The translations under genes were made by a program, and so were the position numbers. Source: Paraburkholderia sp. BCC1884 (GTDB lineage: Bacteria; Pseudomonadota; Gammaproteobacteria; Burkholderiales; Burkholderiaceae). From it: a DNA stretch of 64,000 nucleotides. Of this stretch, positions 43,029 through 51,904 are shown piece after piece. Position 1 is the first letter of the stretch; each line of letters begins with the position of its first letter. The stretch is taken from assembly GCF_900996225.1 (NCBI RefSeq), contig NZ_CAAJGL010000068.1:1550001-1614000 (forward strand), written 5' to 3'. The notes under the pieces were generated by a model, which ran no database searches, was not told the origin of the DNA, and saw only the letters and a list, made by a program, of their open reading frames with translations.

Positions 43029-44849
43029 GTGGCAACAGATGCTTCATTCGCTTTTTACTATCTGCTGAACTTCGAACGTGCGCTGGCGTGGCTCGAAGCG
43101 CGCTACGGCGATCTGCTGGATGCGCAGGAACACGCCTTTCTGAAGGGGTTCGCGGCGTTGCCGCAGGCATCGCGCGCGCTGCTGGTGCGTATGCTGATGC
43201 GCAAGGGCACGCTGTTTCGCGCGAGTCGACTGGCTTACGAGGAAATCGGCTGCCCCTTGCAGGCGGCCGCGCCCATCGCGGCGCTCGGCTGGCTCGACCC
43301 TGAACCGGCGCTTACGCTCGACGATTTATTCGCGCTCACCACACGCCCCGAGTTGCTGACCATCTTCGGCGATGCCGTCGCCCTCGTGCCTGGCGCGAAA
43401 GCCTTGCGCAAACCAGACCTGCTGGAGACGTTGCGGCCGTTTTACGCCGCCGACGCCGCCGACGCCGCAACCGAAGCCGCACCCGAAGCCGCACCCGGCG
43501 CCGTACCCGACGCCGACATGCAAAGCACACGGGTCCAGCCGCTGTCCGCCTGGCATCCTCAAACCACCGACCGCGTCCTGCATGTCGCCATCGCGGCACT
43601 GTGCGAACGGCTGCGCCTGATGTTCTTCGGCAACTTGCGGCAGGACTGGTCGGAGTTCGTGCTCGCCGATCTCGGCGTATTCCAGTATGAAAAAGTGGCG
43701 TTCGCACCATCGTCGCGTGCGTTTCAGCAACGCGCGGACGTCGACGCGTATCTCGCGCTGCATGCCTGTCGCGAGGCGCTCGACTGGCTGCCCGGCGACG
43801 ACACTGAGCCGCATGCGATCGACCACCTCGTCGCCGCCGTCGCGACGATCGGCATCTCGAACGAATGGCTTGAAACACGTCGCGCGAAATTGCTGTTTCG
43901 CATTGGCTACCATTGCGAGCGCCGTCAGCTTTGGCCTGCCGCACTGCGCGTCTACGAGACTTGCGCCTGGCCTGGCGCGCGGCATCGGCGCATGCGCGTG
44001 CTGGAGCGCGGTGAGCGCTTTCAGGAAGCGTTCGAACTGGCCTCGCGAGCCGCTGCTGCGCCTGAAAGCGAAGAAGAAGCGCAACGCGTCGCACGCATGT
44101 TGCCGCGACTGTTGCGCAAGCTCGGCCAACCGGTCGCGCGCACGCGGTCTGCGCGCGCGATCGAGCGCAGCACGCTGATTCTGCCGAGGCCGGACGAGCC
44201 GCAAGCGGTCGAATACGTCACACGCGATCATCTGACGAGCGAAGCCGCGCCCGTCCACTACGTCGAAAACGCGCTGCTCAATTCTCTCTTCGGGTTGCTG
44301 TGCTGGGAGCCGGTTTTCGCGGCATTGCCGGGGGCGTTTTTTCATCCGTTCCAGCGTGGCCCGGCCGATTTGCACGCGCCCGATTTTCATACGCGTCGCG
44401 CGGACCAGTTCGCCGCGTGCCTCGCGCAACTCGGGAGCGAGGCGTATCGCGAGACGATTTTGCGGCATCTGCACGACAAGGCGGGACTGCAATCGCCGTT
44501 CGTGTTCTGGGGTCTGCTGACGCCGGAACTGGTCGCGCTCGCACTCGACTGCCTGCCCGCCGCGCATCTGAAACTGTGCTTCGAACGCCTGCTGCGGGAT
44601 ATTCGCGGCAATCGCTCGGGCTTGCCTGATCTGATCCGCTTCTGGCCTGCCGAACGGCGCTATGAGTTGATCGAGGTGAAAGGACCGGGCGACCGTTTGC
44701 AGGACAACCAGATACGCTGGCTTGCGTACTGCGTCGAGCACGGCATGCCGGTCCGCGTGGTCGACGTGCGCTGGGCCGATGAATCGGCTGCCCACGGTGA
44801 GGACACGATCGACGCCGAACGCGCGCTCGTCGACGGAGCGGCCGCATGA
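43029..44849 (+). CDS. FAN1-like VRR-NUC structure-specific nuclease
   Basis: The 606-residue protein has the FAN1 layout: a helical N-terminal region that could bind DNA, a TPR-like middle (RRQLWPAALRVYETCAW), and a C-terminal VRR-NUC nuclease domain. The catalytic acid and lysine residues are visible: D534 in GLPDLIRFW, E549 and K551 in LIEVKGPGDRL, followed by the conserved Gln (DNQIRWLAYCVEHG). FAN1 nucleases cut 5' flaps and unhook interstrand crosslinks. Translation starts at GTG 43029, just after a LexA box. The stop overlaps the helicase start by four bases (ATGA), so the two proteins probably work together. Confidence 0.85.
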   Translation: MATDASFAFYYLLNFERALAWLEARYGDLLDAQEHAFLKGFAALPQASRALLVRMLMRKGTLFRASRLAYEEIGCPLQAAAPIAALGWLDPEPALTLDDLFALTTRPELLTIFGDAVALVPGAKALRKPDLLETLRPFYAADAADAATEAAPEAAPGAVPDADMQSTRVQPLSAWHPQTTDRVLHVAIAALCERLRLMFFGNLRQDWSEFVLADLGVFQYEKVAFAPSSRAFQQRADVDAYLALHACREALDWLPGDDTEPHAIDHLVAAVATIGISNEWLETRRAKLLFRIGYHCERRQLWPAALRVYETCAWPGARHRRMRVLERGERFQEAFELASRAAAAPESEEEAQRVARMLPRLLRKLGQPVARTRSARAIERSTLILPRPDEPQAVEYVTRDHLTSEAAPVHYVENALLNSLFGLLCWEPVFAALPGAFFHPFQRGPADLHAPDFHTRRADQFAACLAQLGSEAYRETILRHLHDKAGLQSPFVFWGLLTPELVALALDCLPAAHLKLCFERLLRDIRGNRSGLPDLIRFWPAERRYELIEVKGPGDRLQDNQIRWLAYCVEHGMPVRVVDVRWADESAAHGEDTIDAERALVDGAAA

Positions 44850-47122
44850 CCTACGTGGTCGCCGTTCGGGCGATGTGTGAATTCACCGCACGGCGCGGCG
44901 ATCTGGACCTGCGCTTCACGCCCGCGCCGACCTCGCTCGAAGGCATGGCCGGCCATCTCGCCGTCGCAGGGCGTCGCGCGAGTGGTTACGAAACCGAGAT
45001 CACGCTGACCGGCACGCATCGCGGCTTGACCGTGCGCGGCCGTGCCGACGGTTACGACCGCGTGTCGAACCGGCTGGAAGAGGTCAAGACGTATCGCGGC
45101 GATCTCGCGCGCATGCCCGCCAATCATCAAACGCTGCACTGGGCGCAGGCGCTGGTCTACGGGCATCTGCTGTGCCGCGCGCGCGGGCTCGCCGACATGA
45201 CGGTGGCGCTGGTGTACTACGACATCGGCACCCAGAAGGAAACGGTGTTGACGCAAGTCCACAGCGCGCGCGACCTGGAGGTTTTCTTCGTCGAGCAATG
45301 CGAACGCTTTCTCGATTGGGCCGTGCAGGAAGAGGCGCATCGCGCGGGGCGCAATGCCGCGCTCGCCGCGTTGCAGTTTCCGCATGGGCGGTTTCGCAGC
45401 GGCCAGCGCGAGGTGGCGGTGTCGGTGTATCGCGCTGCGCGCGACGGCAAACCGTTGATGGCGCAAGCACCCACTGGCATCGGCAAAACGCTGGCGACGA
45501 TTTTTCCTTTGCTCAAGGCGTGCGCGGAGGACCAGATCGAACGGATTTTCTTCCTGACGGCCAAGACGCCTGGCCGCGCGCTGGCGCTCGATGCGATCCG
45601 TACGCTTCACGACAGCGCCGCCTCGTCGGGCACCCCGTTGCCGCTACGCACGCTGGAGCTGGTCGCGCGCGACAAAGCCTGCGAGCATCCCGACAAGGCC
45701 TGCAATGGCGACTCCTGTCCGCTGGCGCGCGGCTTCTACGATCGTCTGGACGCGGCGCGCAGTGCGGCGCTGACGGGGCCGCGGCTCGATCGTGCGGCGG
45801 TGCGCGAGGCGGCGCTCGCGCATGAGGTCTGTCCGTACTATCTCGCGCAGGAACTGGCGCGCTGGTCCGACGTCGTGGTCGGCGACTACAACTACTACTA
45901 CGACACCAGCGCGATGCTGTACGCGCTCACCCAGCTCAACCAGTGGCGCATCGGCGTGCTGGTCGACGAGGCGCACAACCTGCTCGATCGGGCCCGGCGC
46001 ATGTACACGGCCTCGCTCGATCAGGCGGCGTTGCGGCTTGCGCGCAAAACGGCGCCGGCTACCTTGCGCAAGCCGCTGGAACGGCTGGCGCGCGAGTGGA
46101 GCGCGCTCAAGCGTGCGCAGAGCGACACCTATCAGGTCTATCCCGACGTGCCGGGCAAACTGCTGTCCGCCGCACAAAACCTGGTGGGCGCGGTGACGGA
46201 CCAGATTGCCGAAGCACCGCTTTCCATCGACGACGCCTCGCTAAGGTTTTTCTTCGACGCGATGCATTTCGTCGCGCTCGCCGAGCAATTCGGCGCGCAT
46301 TCGATTTTCGACATCACGCTCGCGGCCGCCCCCCAGGCGCCGCGCGACAAAACCAGCGCCACGCTGTGCGTGCGCAACGTGATTCCCGCGCCGTTTCTGG
46401 GTCCGCGCTACGCCGCCGCGCGTACCACGGTGATGTTTTCGGGCACGCTCAGTCCACACCATTTCTATCTCGACACGCTGGGCTTGCCGGAGCAGACCCG
46501 GTGGCTCGACGTCGAGGGCCCGTTTCGCGCCGAGCAGTTGCAGGTGCGCGTGGCGGGTCATGTGTCGACGCGCTGGCGCGATCGCGAGCGTTCGCTCGTC
46601 CCGATCGCCGACCTGATCGCCGAACAATATGCGGCGCAGCCGGGCAATTATCTGGGCTTTCTGAGCAGCTTCGATTACTTGCAGCGCGTGGTGGCGTTGT
46701 TGCGCGAGCGGCATCCCGAGTTGCCGGTCTGGACTCAGGAACCCGGCATGGACGAGGCCGCGCGCGACGCGTTTCTCGCGCGCTTCCGGAGCACGAATCA
46801 GGGTGTCGGCTTTGCGGTGCTGGGCGGGGCGTTTTCGGAAGGCGTCGACCTCGTCGGCCAGCAATTGATCGGCGCGTTTATCGCCACGCTCGGCTTGCCG
46901 CAGATCAACGAAGTCAACGAGCAGATGCGCCGCACGATGGAGGCGAAGTTCGGCAATGGCTACGATTACATGTACCTGTATCCGGGGCTGCAGAAAGTAG
47001 TGCAGGCGGCTGGGCGGGTGATCCGCACGGAGCAGGATCAGGGGGTGGTGCATCTGATCGATGACCGTTATCGGCGGGCGGAAGTGCGGCGGTTGTTGCC
47101 GCGATGGTGGGTGGTGCGGTAG
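44846..47122 (+). CDS. Fe-S DinG/XPD-type DNA helicase with N-terminal PD-(D/E)XK-like nuclease segment
   Basis: The 758-residue protein is a superfamily-2 helicase of the Rad3/XPD/DinG group. It has Walker A APTGIGKT (K214), DEAH at 374-377 (LVDEAHNLLD), and four cysteines (about residues 279, 287, 292 and 329 in ACEHPDKACNGDSCPLA and EVCPYY) in the Fe-S position. Motifs V/VI appear in GGAFSEGVDLVGQQLIG and QAAGRVIRTEQDQG. The first 110 residues hold D68 and E79-V-K81 in a spacing like PD-(D/E)XK nucleases (RADGYD and LEEVKTYRG). The nuclease reading is tentative. It is co-translated with the FAN1-like nuclease under SOS control. Confidence 0.85.
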   Translation: MTYVVAVRAMCEFTARRGDLDLRFTPAPTSLEGMAGHLAVAGRRASGYETEITLTGTHRGLTVRGRADGYDRVSNRLEEVKTYRGDLARMPANHQTLHWAQALVYGHLLCRARGLADMTVALVYYDIGTQKETVLTQVHSARDLEVFFVEQCERFLDWAVQEEAHRAGRNAALAALQFPHGRFRSGQREVAVSVYRAARDGKPLMAQAPTGIGKTLATIFPLLKACAEDQIERIFFLTAKTPGRALALDAIRTLHDSAASSGTPLPLRTLELVARDKACEHPDKACNGDSCPLARGFYDRLDAARSAALTGPRLDRAAVREAALAHEVCPYYLAQELARWSDVVVGDYNYYYDTSAMLYALTQLNQWRIGVLVDEAHNLLDRARRMYTASLDQAALRLARKTAPATLRKPLERLAREWSALKRAQSDTYQVYPDVPGKLLSAAQNLVGAVTDQIAEAPLSIDDASLRFFFDAMHFVALAEQFGAHSIFDITLAAAPQAPRDKTSATLCVRNVIPAPFLGPRYAAARTTVMFSGTLSPHHFYLDTLGLPEQTRWLDVEGPFRAEQLQVRVAGHVSTRWRDRERSLVPIADLIAEQYAAQPGNYLGFLSSFDYLQRVVALLRERHPELPVWTQEPGMDEAARDAFLARFRSTNQGVGFAVLGGAFSEGVDLVGQQLIGAFIATLGLPQINEVNEQMRRTMEAKFGNGYDYMYLYPGLQKVVQAAGRVIRTEQDQGVVHLIDDRYRRAEVRRLLPRWWVVR

Positions 47123-47239
47123 GGCGTGCATCGGCGAGGCGCGGCAGCGAGTAGCTGGACCTTACCGGACGCCCCACCGCGGCGCTGATCCCGGACGCGT
47201 TACTGCAGGTCGACGAAGGCGCCGGTCACGGGTTCTACT

Positions 47240-49894
47240 TCACTCATGCGGAGAGGTCGAACCAGGATTTGCTGGCGTTCCTGGACCACCGGCCGGTTTA
47301 GGATCGACGGGCAACTGGTCTTCCACCGGCGCGTCACCCTTGTCGGTCGATTCGGGTTCCGAAGCATCGGCGGGCGAGGTGGCGGGCGCATCGTTTTTCG
47401 TCGCGTCCGGCGTCGTGCTGCCGGAGCCGATCTGGGCCGGCACGCTTTCAGGGTCCCACGTCAGCAGGTTGCGCTGCGGGTTCGCGATCTCGATGCCGCG
47501 CTCCCGGAACTGATCGAGGATGCGCCGGTTGAATTCGCGCTGCACGCCCCAGCGCGCGCTGTCGCGACATTGAATCTGGCCGGCGAGGGCGATGGCCGAA
47601 CCGTCGAGCGCATCGACACCCCAGAAGCTGAAGTCCGACAGGATGCCGTCCTTGAACTTGTCGTCCTCGCGCAGGGCGGCGCCGATTTCCTTCAGCGTCG
47701 TGATGGCCAGATCGACGTCCTGGCCGAACACGATGCTGACCTTCACCGCCGCATTGCCGATGCCGCGATTGGTGTTGTTGACCGTCGATACCGAACTGAA
47801 CGGCACGGTGTAAAGCGAACCGTCGCCGCCGCGCAACCGTACGGTGCGGATCGACAGATACTCGACGGTGCCGGACACGCCCGCGAGCGTGACCCAGTCG
47901 CCGACCTGCATGGCGTTTTCCATCAACAGGAAAATGCCGGTGATGAAATCCTGCACCAGCTTTTGTGAACCGAAGCCGAGCGCCACGCCGAAGATGCTCG
48001 CGCCCGCCAGCAGCGGTCCGATATTCACGCCGAGTTCGCTCAGGCCCGTGAGCACGACGACCAGCGCGATCGCGCAAAAGAGGGCGCTACGCAGCATCGG
48101 CAACAGGGTGCGCAGGCGTGCGGCGCGCACCAGGTCGCCGCTGGTGGTCCAGCGTTCGAGCCGCTGTTCGACCGATACGTTGACGCTTTCCCACACCACC
48201 AGCGCGACCACCGCGGCCACGCCGATGGTGATGATCGCCGACGCGAGCCGGTGACCGATGGTCCCCGCGCGGAACAGTTCGGCGACGTGAAAGCCCCACA
48301 CCTGCATCAGCGCGAGCGCGGTGACAATGCCGATGACCCACGAGATCACGCGCCGCAGCAACGGGTAATAGCGATAGGCGTGCTGATGCAGCAGCGACTG
48401 CGCCGCATCGCCCTGCACATGGAAGAGGCGGGCGAGCGCGCCGAATACCACGATCGACACCACGCGCGCGGCGACCAGCACCGCCAGCGAGATGCCGCCG
48501 AGATGCAGCAGGGTGTGATAGCCGTTCTGCACGTCGAGCGCCCAGATGAACCACAGCGCCATCACGACGAAAATCGCGAGCCACGCCCAGACGTCGGCAA
48601 AGGCGCCGCCGAGCACCTCCAGCGATTTGCGTTTGGCGGCGCGCTCGCGGATCAGTTCGCCGACCGGCCGCGCGCATTGCAGGATCAGGATCGAGATCAT
48701 GATGTGACCGGCGAGCGCGACGACTTTCATCAGCGCGAGATGCGCGGCGTCGCTCAGACCGAGCGACTGGGCGATCTCCGCGACCGCCGAACCGGCGCCG
48801 ACCACGCTGACGATCCGCACCATCCAGCGCTGCACGAACACGGCCCATGCATCGCTCATGCGCAACAGCCGCAGACGCGGCGCGGCGGGTTGCAAAAAGA
48901 AGCCGCTCATTATCACGATCACGCGGCACAGCACGTAGATGTCGACCAGCGAGTCGAGCGCGCGGTCTTGCGGCGTGCCGTCGTCGGTGAAGATCGACAT
49001 GAGCGCGCTCGCCGCGCCGACGAACACCGCCAGCGGCAGGAAATGCAGGACCAGGGTCAACAGCGCGCGGGGCAGGCGCCGCAGGAGCGTCCAGTGATGC
49101 GTCGCTTTCTGTTTGCCGCTGGCCTCGATCGCGCGGCCTTTCGCGGACGCCGCGGCGGCCGTGCCGACCGGTGCCGCCGCAGCTCGACGCGCCTTCGCAT
49201 CGGCTTCAGCGTCGGCGACGGGGGACACGGGCAGAGGGGGCGCGGCGTTGGGCGCATCGGCGGGCTGCGGGGCGACGTCGATGGGCAGGTCGTCGGCGGC
49301 GACGTCATCGTCGTCGCCATTTGCGCGGCGCGCGGCCAGCGCCTTGTAAACGCCACGAAGCAGCCGGCGCGCCAGCCATTCCAGCACGAACGCGGGCACC
49401 AGCGCGGCCAGCAGCGACCAGGCGACATGGCCGAGCACGGCGCGCGCTTGCGGGCTGGTCGATTGCCAGTTCCACCAGGCACGTACCGAGGCGACGTCGA
49501 GCAGGGCGTCGATCGAGCCGCGCAGGGACCTGGCCAGATGCACGGCCCAGTGCGCACCCTGACGGGCCAGTTGCGAGGCAAGGCCGTTCGAGTTGAAAGC
49601 GTTCGGCACCAGCGCGGCGGCCCCGCTCGCGGGTGCGGGCGCCGAGGCGGCGCTCGCCGCGGACGCCGCTGGCGCGCTCAAAGCGCCGGCGGCGGCGATC
49701 GCCTGCAGCGTATCGGAGACTTGCGCGCGGCGTTTCGGGTCGTTGAGGACGGCGAGAGCCTGGCGGGCCTGCTCGGGCGTCAGCGTGACGGTGGGAGCGG
49801 ACGCGGCCGAGGCGGGCGCGGTGGCAGCGGCGAATACCGGCGAGGCGCCGAGCAGCAGAAGAATGAAAAACCAGGCGTGGAGTAATTTGCGCAT
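47240..49894 (-). CDS. large mechanosensitive ion channel (MscS family, YbiO-like)
   Basis: The 884-residue protein has a signal peptide (MRKLLHAWFFILLLLGASP, cut near VFA), a long N-terminal region, and several predicted membrane helices. The MscS core comes last: ALGFGSQKLVQDFITGIFLL, the pore-lining helix, and the beta domain GTVEYLSIRTVRLRGGDGSL. A disordered, Pro/Asp-rich C-terminal tail follows (about 60 residues). It opens under membrane tension in hypo-osmotic shock. The start at 49894 is favoured because in-frame upstream codons read through a GC-rich non-coding stretch. Confidence 0.85.
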   Translation of the reverse strand: MRKLLHAWFFILLLLGASPVFAAATAPASAASAPTVTLTPEQARQALAVLNDPKRRAQVSDTLQAIAAAGALSAPAASAASAASAPAPASGAAALVPNAFNSNGLASQLARQGAHWAVHLARSLRGSIDALLDVASVRAWWNWQSTSPQARAVLGHVAWSLLAALVPAFVLEWLARRLLRGVYKALAARRANGDDDDVAADDLPIDVAPQPADAPNAAPPLPVSPVADAEADAKARRAAAAPVGTAAAASAKGRAIEASGKQKATHHWTLLRRLPRALLTLVLHFLPLAVFVGAASALMSIFTDDGTPQDRALDSLVDIYVLCRVIVIMSGFFLQPAAPRLRLLRMSDAWAVFVQRWMVRIVSVVGAGSAVAEIAQSLGLSDAAHLALMKVVALAGHIMISILILQCARPVGELIRERAAKRKSLEVLGGAFADVWAWLAIFVVMALWFIWALDVQNGYHTLLHLGGISLAVLVAARVVSIVVFGALARLFHVQGDAAQSLLHQHAYRYYPLLRRVISWVIGIVTALALMQVWGFHVAELFRAGTIGHRLASAIITIGVAAVVALVVWESVNVSVEQRLERWTTSGDLVRAARLRTLLPMLRSALFCAIALVVVLTGLSELGVNIGPLLAGASIFGVALGFGSQKLVQDFITGIFLLMENAMQVGDWVTLAGVSGTVEYLSIRTVRLRGGDGSLYTVPFSSVSTVNNTNRGIGNAAVKVSIVFGQDVDLAITTLKEIGAALREDDKFKDGILSDFSFWGVDALDGSAIALAGQIQCRDSARWGVQREFNRRILDQFRERGIEIANPQRNLLTWDPESVPAQIGSGSTTPDATKNDAPATSPADASEPESTDKGDAPVEDQLPVDPKPAGGPGTPANPGSTSPHE

Positions 49895-50251
49895 AGGGTG
49901 TAAAGCGGGGTACAGAAGCGGACGGCGGCTGTGCCGAAACGCATGGAAGGTCCGGCGGCGTGACCCTGAACCGACACGGCTTAGGTCATACAAGTTCCGC
50001 GTGGGGACGTGGCAAACGGCCCGCAAGAGCCCGGCGGCCCCGTCGGGTGGCCTAAGCGGGTAGCAAAAAACTTGCCCGTCGGACGAATGGGGCGGCTTGA
50101 AACGGGCGTGTCCGGGCGGAACAGCTAAAGCCCGAGTGGTCGCGACGACTGCCGGGTCAGTGCAGCAGTTTGCCATGCCGGGCGGCATGAGGTCGGCGAC
50201 GTTCACGCCGCACTAAGCGATCGATGCGTCTCGCCGGACACCCGCGCTCGC
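49895..50251. other. 357-bp intergenic region, nothing specific recognised
   Basis: The channel's promoter should lie here on the minus strand. No clear terminator for the MFS gene or operator is evident; open frames have no family resemblance. Confidence 0.4.
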
Positions 50252-51886
50252 CTATTCAGGCTGGCGCTTCGGCTGGGAGCGAATGGTCAGTGCCGCCAGC
50301 GCTCCACCGGCCAGCGCGCAACCAGCCGATACCAGAGCCACCGCGCGCAGAGCCGCAGCCAGGGCTTCGGCTTGGGCCCTCGCCACTTCGGGCCGCGCCG
50401 ATGCGCGTTCCGCCTGCAACTCCGCTTGCGCCTGCCGCTGCGGTATGGACAACGCGGCGAGCCGAGCGCCGAGCACGGCATCGTGCGACCAGACGAAAAC
50501 GATCCCCAGCACCGCGATCGCCAGCAGGCTGGCCACCCGTGCCACCGCGTTGTTGATGCCCGAGGCGACGCCGGTACGCGCGGCGGACACCGACGTCATC
50601 ACCGTCGTCGTCAACGGCGCGACGGTGATGGTCAAGCCGAGTCCGAGCACGACCAGCGCTGGAAAGAAGCTGCGCCAATAGCCGCCGCCGCTCCACGGCA
50701 GCGCGAGCAGCACGAAGCCGCCCGCGGCGACGAGCGGGCCCACGCTGAGCAAGGCCCGCGCGCCGTAACGGCTCGTCAGGCCGCCTGTCAACCGCGACAG
50801 CAGACCGATGGTCACCGGCACCGGCAGTAACGCCGCGCCGGCTTGCGTCGCACTGTAGCCATAGGCGCGAATCAGCGTGAAGGGCAGAAAGAACAGCGCC
50901 CCGCCGAGGCCGAAATAGAGCAGCAGGGTAACGAGATTCGCGCCGACGAAGTTGCGGGAACGGAACACGTCGAGCGGCATCATCGGATGGCGGGTGTTCG
51001 CTTCGAGCGCGACGAACGCGATCAGCACCATGACGCCGACGATCAGCAAGGCCAGCACCCGTCGGTCGCCAAATCCGTGCGCCGACGCCAGCGTCAGCCC
51101 ATAGGTCAACGCGCCGAGCCCCGCCGCCGCGCTCACCGCGCCCGGCCAGTCAATCCCGGCCGGCAAGCGGGCGCGAGTGCCGGCGACGACGGGCTCACGC
51201 CCACCGTCATCCCGGCGGCTGTCCGGCACGGCGACCAGCGCCAGCGCGACGGTGGCGCAGGCAATCGGTACGTTGAGGAAAAAAATCGCCCGCCAGGACA
51301 AGGCGTCGACGAGCCAGCCGCCGGCCACCGGCCCGAGCGCCGAGGTAATCGCGCCGACGCCCGCCCAGGTGCCGATCGCCTGACCGCGTTCGCGATCGTC
51401 GAAGACCGCGCCGATGATGGCAAGACTGCTCGGCACCAGCAAGGCCGCGCCGACGCCTTGCACGGCACGCGCCGCGATCAACGCGCCGGCGCCCGGCGCA
51501 AGACCGCAGGCAATCGAAGCCAGCGTGAACAGAACGATTCCCACGACAAAGACCGTGCGCCGGCCGAGCGTGTCGCCCAGCGAGCCGCCCACCAGCACCA
51601 GCGCGCCGAGAAACAGCAGATAAGCGTCGACGACCCACTGGATCGCCGCGACGCTGGCGCCCAGTTCGGTCTGAATCGACGGTAAGGCGACGTTGACGAC
51701 CGAGCCGTCGATGAAGGCCATGCTCGAACCGAGGATGGTCGCCGCCAGCGCCAGCTTTTTACGCCGGCACGGATGACCGAAGCCGGGCGGCTGCGCGCGG
51801 ATGGCGAGGGTGTCGCACGGACTCGCCTGCGCGGGCTGGGCGGGCGAGCGGGAGCGCCCGGGCGCCGGCAGGCGATGGTCGGCCAA
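50252..51886 (-). CDS. MFS transporter, DHA2-type 14-helix exporter
   Basis: The 544-residue protein resembles the 14-helix DHA2 exporters. Motif A is GGSLGDTLGRRTVFVVGIVL, followed by AARAVQGVGAALLVPSSLAIIG and SALGPVAGGWLVDALSWRAIFFLNVP. The start is a TTG at 51886. It is supported by a GGGAG ribosome-binding site six bases upstream and by the absence of any in-frame ATG before the first helix (about residue 40). The gene lies 18 bp after the sigma-54 activator gene on the same strand, so it is co-transcribed with it. The substrate is unknown. Confidence 0.82.
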   Translation of the reverse strand: MADHRLPAPGRSRSPAQPAQASPCDTLAIRAQPPGFGHPCRRKKLALAATILGSSMAFIDGSVVNVALPSIQTELGASVAAIQWVVDAYLLFLGALVLVGGSLGDTLGRRTVFVVGIVLFTLASIACGLAPGAGALIAARAVQGVGAALLVPSSLAIIGAVFDDRERGQAIGTWAGVGAITSALGPVAGGWLVDALSWRAIFFLNVPIACATVALALVAVPDSRRDDGGREPVVAGTRARLPAGIDWPGAVSAAAGLGALTYGLTLASAHGFGDRRVLALLIVGVMVLIAFVALEANTRHPMMPLDVFRSRNFVGANLVTLLLYFGLGGALFFLPFTLIRAYGYSATQAGAALLPVPVTIGLLSRLTGGLTSRYGARALLSVGPLVAAGGFVLLALPWSGGGYWRSFFPALVVLGLGLTITVAPLTTTVMTSVSAARTGVASGINNAVARVASLLAIAVLGIVFVWSHDAVLGARLAALSIPQRQAQAELQAERASARPEVARAQAEALAAALRAVALVSAGCALAGGALAALTIRSQPKRQPE

Positions 51887-51904
51887 GTCTGCTCCCGACG
51901 GCCG

